DNA of 64,000 bases from Clostridioides difficile. GTDB taxonomy: Bacteria > Bacillota > Clostridia > Peptostreptococcales > Peptostreptococcaceae. The first letter of the stretch is position 1; the number at the start of each line of letters is the position of its first letter. Both the position numbers and the translations under genes were made by a program. The notes below the pieces were generated by a model. The model saw only the letters and a list, made by a program, of their open reading frames with translations. It had not been told where the DNA came from and searched no databases. Location: contig CP103804.1 in assembly GCA_024919175.1 (NCBI GenBank), positions 3,720,001 to 3,784,000 on the forward strand, in the 5' to 3' direction. Of this stretch, positions 62,501 through 64,000 are shown in pieces.

Positions 62501-62538
62501 TTCATTATTGAGTTATTCTTTTTTAGATTATTTTCCAT
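59509..62538 (-). CDS. Membrane sensor dCache-HAMP-PAS-GGDEF-EAL c-di-GMP protein
   Basis: A 1009-residue membrane protein. Domains in order are a membrane helix (about 13-37), an extracellular dCache-like sensor (about 38-383), a second helix (384-406), a HAMP-like linker, a PAS-like segment (about 465-570), GGDEF (about 575-745) and EAL (about 765-1005). The GGDEF signature is SGDEF (656-660), altered at its first Gly. The EAL site is canonical (EAL at 785-787, then LFLNSIPNN, LEITENDK and DDFGTGYNG). I predict phosphodiesterase activity, with possible cyclase or GTP-regulated behaviour. The upstream gene encodes a solute-binding lipoprotein, which may feed a ligand signal to the sensor. 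The start at 62538 follows GGGTGGAATAAAT; an upstream longer frame is less likely. Confidence 0.9.
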   Translation of the reverse strand: MENNLKKNNSIMKKMIFPLIIVMLIQTSLFCATILWGGTIKKLNDNSFDILNERVINRKNYIQNEMLQRWSKTSETELAINSSVKKVLDENKASIKDVGINEEINKKIIKNISENLIYLLRKNSVTGSFIILSDKDIEDNSVNSKGEISRTGLYIRDLDPKFNPNDNSDLLIERGSSEIARSFGISMDSYWAPKFSFKSENEQKGDNFFYKPFRAAIDNPNTSSSNLGYWGSQFLLTNEGDRVITYSVPLIYEDGTVYGVLGIDLSINYLRELLPYGEINENKKGNYILGVDRNDDLAFENVVSNGYTFKDKFWDGLHSNLEQKEYYKNVYKVKNEDEDNIKESTYASVQYLDLYNSNTPFENERWALLGIIEEKSLLCFSKRVETLVIVSVAVSLVIGLIGIYIASRLFTKPIVLLVNKVRNSNPSKPVNLDKINISEIDELSSAIELLSSNVADSSSKLSQIIEMVDMPIGAFELYKNGDNVFCTKGFFNILPTEKEFKEYGYISKSEFIKKMNTMDTYLQKNYKTENTYIYKFESEDKKSKWVRLNIVEDDLKILGVVVDVTKEFIEKMKIEYERDFDILTNLLNRRAFYSQVREKFENKEKLKIAAFIMWDLDNLKYINDTYGHDAGDEYIRCAADILKKFISWNGIVSRLSGDEFYVFIYGYESKDSIRAIINSVKTQMNNTLLKLHDGTEFKIRASAGISWYPSDSTDYDELMKYADFAMYQIKNTIKGEVSEFDINIYNKDSFLLHNREELNKLIDGQLVEYAFQPIVDCKGEVFAYEALMRPKLETFSSPMDVIRLARSQSKLYQIERITWFKALKSFKKYRGKFGDCKLFLNSIPNNNLSKVDFEEIEDLYGDYLHRVVLEITENDKISEDFIDKKKVYINNWNIEIALDDFGTGYNGDAVLLYIMPNYVKIDMSIVRGIDKDEDRRKILKNLISYSKERNIKVIAEGVETKSEMEALVAIGIDYIQGYYVGKPEFIPKDISDKIKHELKLCYENRNNVD

Positions 62539-62588
62539 ATTTATTCCACCCATACCTTTGTGCATTTTGGTATACGTTGCCAATTCAC

Positions 62589-64000
62589 CTACTCTTTTAT
62601 AGCATTTTCAAGCTCAGTCTTAAAATTCAAAAACCATGCTGAAAAATTTTCATCATTATTAAATTGTGCTACTGCATTCTCTTTAGAAGTTCCGTTTTTT
62701 ATCAATTCATTTATTTTATTTAAATCTTCTTTAGCCTTATCAAACATTGAATACTCAAGGATTTGTCTGGCTTTTGTTCCACCATCAAATGCTTTATTAG
62801 TATACAACTTACAGCTATTAATTTGTTCAATAGACGAAACAATTGAACTTTCCACTTTACTTGATACCTTTAAATCATCTTTATTCATGACCTCTTTTAT
62901 AACATCTAAATCATTTGTTTTTTTCTTTACTGGTAAGTATCCAGAAGCAATAGAGAATTTTATATTAGACTCTTTATCTGTAAACCATTTTAAAAATTCT
63001 ACTGATGCATATTCTTCTTCTTTAGTAGATTTTGTTACAGCCATTCCTGCCCCTTGTTGTACAGCATATTTTTCTTTATCTTTAAAACGTGGAGCTTGAA
63101 AAACAGATGTCTCAATTTTATAGCTCTCATTATCATTTAACATTACTTCATCTGGAAAATACGATGCTCCTGAACTAGACCCAACAAGAGCTAGTATATC
63201 TCCTGTTTTTGCATCATCAGAACGGAATTTACCATAAGATGCAAAATATCCATTTATGTATGGTACATAAAAATTATCCCACAGTTTTTTCATAACCTTT
63301 TCATCGAGATTTAGTGTAACTTTTCCATCTTTAACTGAAAAAATTTCTACACCTAACTGCTTGTTTCCTATAATAATATAATTCGCTAAAGCATCTCTTC
63401 CAAAAAATGCTTTACCATCATTAGGCTCTTTTGTTAAACTATCTGTCCATTCATAATATTTTTTTGATGTCTCTACTAACCCTTCAATTGTTTGTATATC
63501 ATTTATGTTTGAATTTGTAGCTTTTGCAAACTTATCCCAATCAGTCTTATTTAACATCAAAACCTCAGTAGATTTTGCAATTGGGAAAAGCTTAAATTCG
63601 TTGTCAGAATTTAGTCTACCTTCATCTACATATTCTTCTATATACTCATTTAATTCTTCTTTACTCATGTACTTGTCAATATCTACTAGTAATTCTAATT
63701 TATCCATTTCATATGCTGTATCTGAATACGCCGCAAAAATATTTGGAACATCTTCAGAACCAACCTTCTTATTAGCAGAATCTAGCACCTTCTCAGATAA
63801 ATCAAATACATTTCCTTGACTAAATGCTTCAACAATAATTCCTTTTTCAGCACCTACAGTGTCATTAAATTCCTTAACTAGCTTATCAAATGCTATTTTT
63901 TGCTGTCCATTATAATAATGCCAAATTTCTATTGATGTCGGATTTTCTGGGTCTAATTTATAGCTATCTTCCTTTTTCAAACCACACCCTGTAAGTAATA
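62589..64000 (-). CDS. Extracellular solute-binding lipoprotein, partial (N-terminus beyond window)
   Basis: At least 470 residues of a family 1 solute-binding protein (sugar or oligosaccharide type). The frame is open to the right edge, and reading back from it gives the lipobox LLTGCG directly before KKEDSYKLDP, so only the signal peptide is missing. Binding-protein features include IEIWHYYNGQQKIAFDKLV at the mature N-terminus and SVEFLKWFTDKESNIKFS. No permease or ATPase is in the window; the next gene is the dCache c-di-GMP protein 50 bases downstream. It may serve as a ligand sensor for that protein, or belong to a transporter beyond the edge. Confidence 0.88.
   Translation of the reverse strand, partial: LLTGCGLKKEDSYKLDPENPTSIEIWHYYNGQQKIAFDKLVKEFNDTVGAEKGIIVEAFSQGNVFDLSEKVLDSANKKVGSEDVPNIFAAYSDTAYEMDKLELLVDIDKYMSKEELNEYIEEYVDEGRLNSDNEFKLFPIAKSTEVLMLNKTDWDKFAKATNSNINDIQTIEGLVETSKKYYEWTDSLTKEPNDGKAFFGRDALANYIIIGNKQLGVEIFSVKDGKVTLNLDEKVMKKLWDNFYVPYINGYFASYGKFRSDDAKTGDILALVGSSSGASYFPDEVMLNDNESYKIETSVFQAPRFKDKEKYAVQQGAGMAVTKSTKEEEYASVEFLKWFTDKESNIKFSIASGYLPVKKKTNDLDVIKEVMNKDDLKVSSKVESSIVSSIEQINSCKLYTNKAFDGGTKARQILEYSMFDKAKEDLNKINELIKNGTSKENAVAQFNNDENFSAWFLNFKTELENAIKE

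Noticed and set aside
1..64000. CRISPR arrays, rRNA and tRNA genes
   Set aside because: No regularly spaced direct repeats or cloverleaf/TTCRANYC-type sequences were noticed by reading. A dedicated search could still find a missed tRNA.

Overview
The window is AT-rich, low-GC Gram-positive DNA that I assign with high confidence to Clostridioides difficile. Diagnostic content includes the spoIIAA-spoIIAB-sigF operon, a reduced spoVACDE set, a pilJ-type dual-fold pilin, CWB2 cell-wall modules, pyruvate formate-lyase with its activase, and strong GGAGG ribosome binding sites. No rRNA, tRNA or CRISPR array was seen.

Layout. 1-1.6 kb: a GntP-like permease (cut by the window edge) and a crotonase behind a sigma-54 promoter with upstream enhancer-like repeats. 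2.1-11 kb: housekeeping genes (yebC, nadE, a split TauE exporter, YigZ, a degenerate Nudix protein, hflX plus a HEAT-repeat gene, a Cys-rich protein, a DUF1461 membrane protein, an ABC-F ATPase). 11-17 kb: envelope and sporulation genes (amidase, SpoIVB-type protease, YunB, class A PBP). 17-23 kb: a LysR-flanked operon (DUF3100 membrane pair, M20 peptidase, DUF1177) and a LacI regulator. 23-30.5 kb: the spoVA and spoIIA sporulation operons, separated by about 3.5 kb of accessory DNA that looks like a decayed integrative element carrying an alkylation-repair cassette (AraC regulator, alkA fragment, monooxygenase-like gene, Ogt, methyltransferase). 30.5-40.5 kb: a molybdopterin oxidoreductase, an HxlR/DUF6506 pair, a DEAD-box helicase, a Ca2+/cation exchanger and pflB-pflA. 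40.7-51 kb: a surface and signalling region (PAS-GGDEF-EAL protein, a six-repeat CWB2 wall protein, a secreted repeat protein, a FlxA-like protein, a nitroreductase, PilJ). 51-54 kb: crcB, thiI and a cysteine desulfurase, then a likely free-standing small RNA. 54-57 kb: a polar amino-acid ABC transporter behind a T-box leader whose specifier reads as Arg, followed by a second, Stem I-less T-box. 57-64 kb: a UvrD-family helicase, a dCache-GGDEF-EAL protein and a solute-binding lipoprotein cut by the window edge.

Most genes lie on the minus strand in short operons ended by clear intrinsic terminators. The features most worth following are the insertion between sigF and spoVAC, the tandem T-box, the small RNA, the sigma-54 promoter and the pairing of a solute-binding lipoprotein with a c-di-GMP enzyme.
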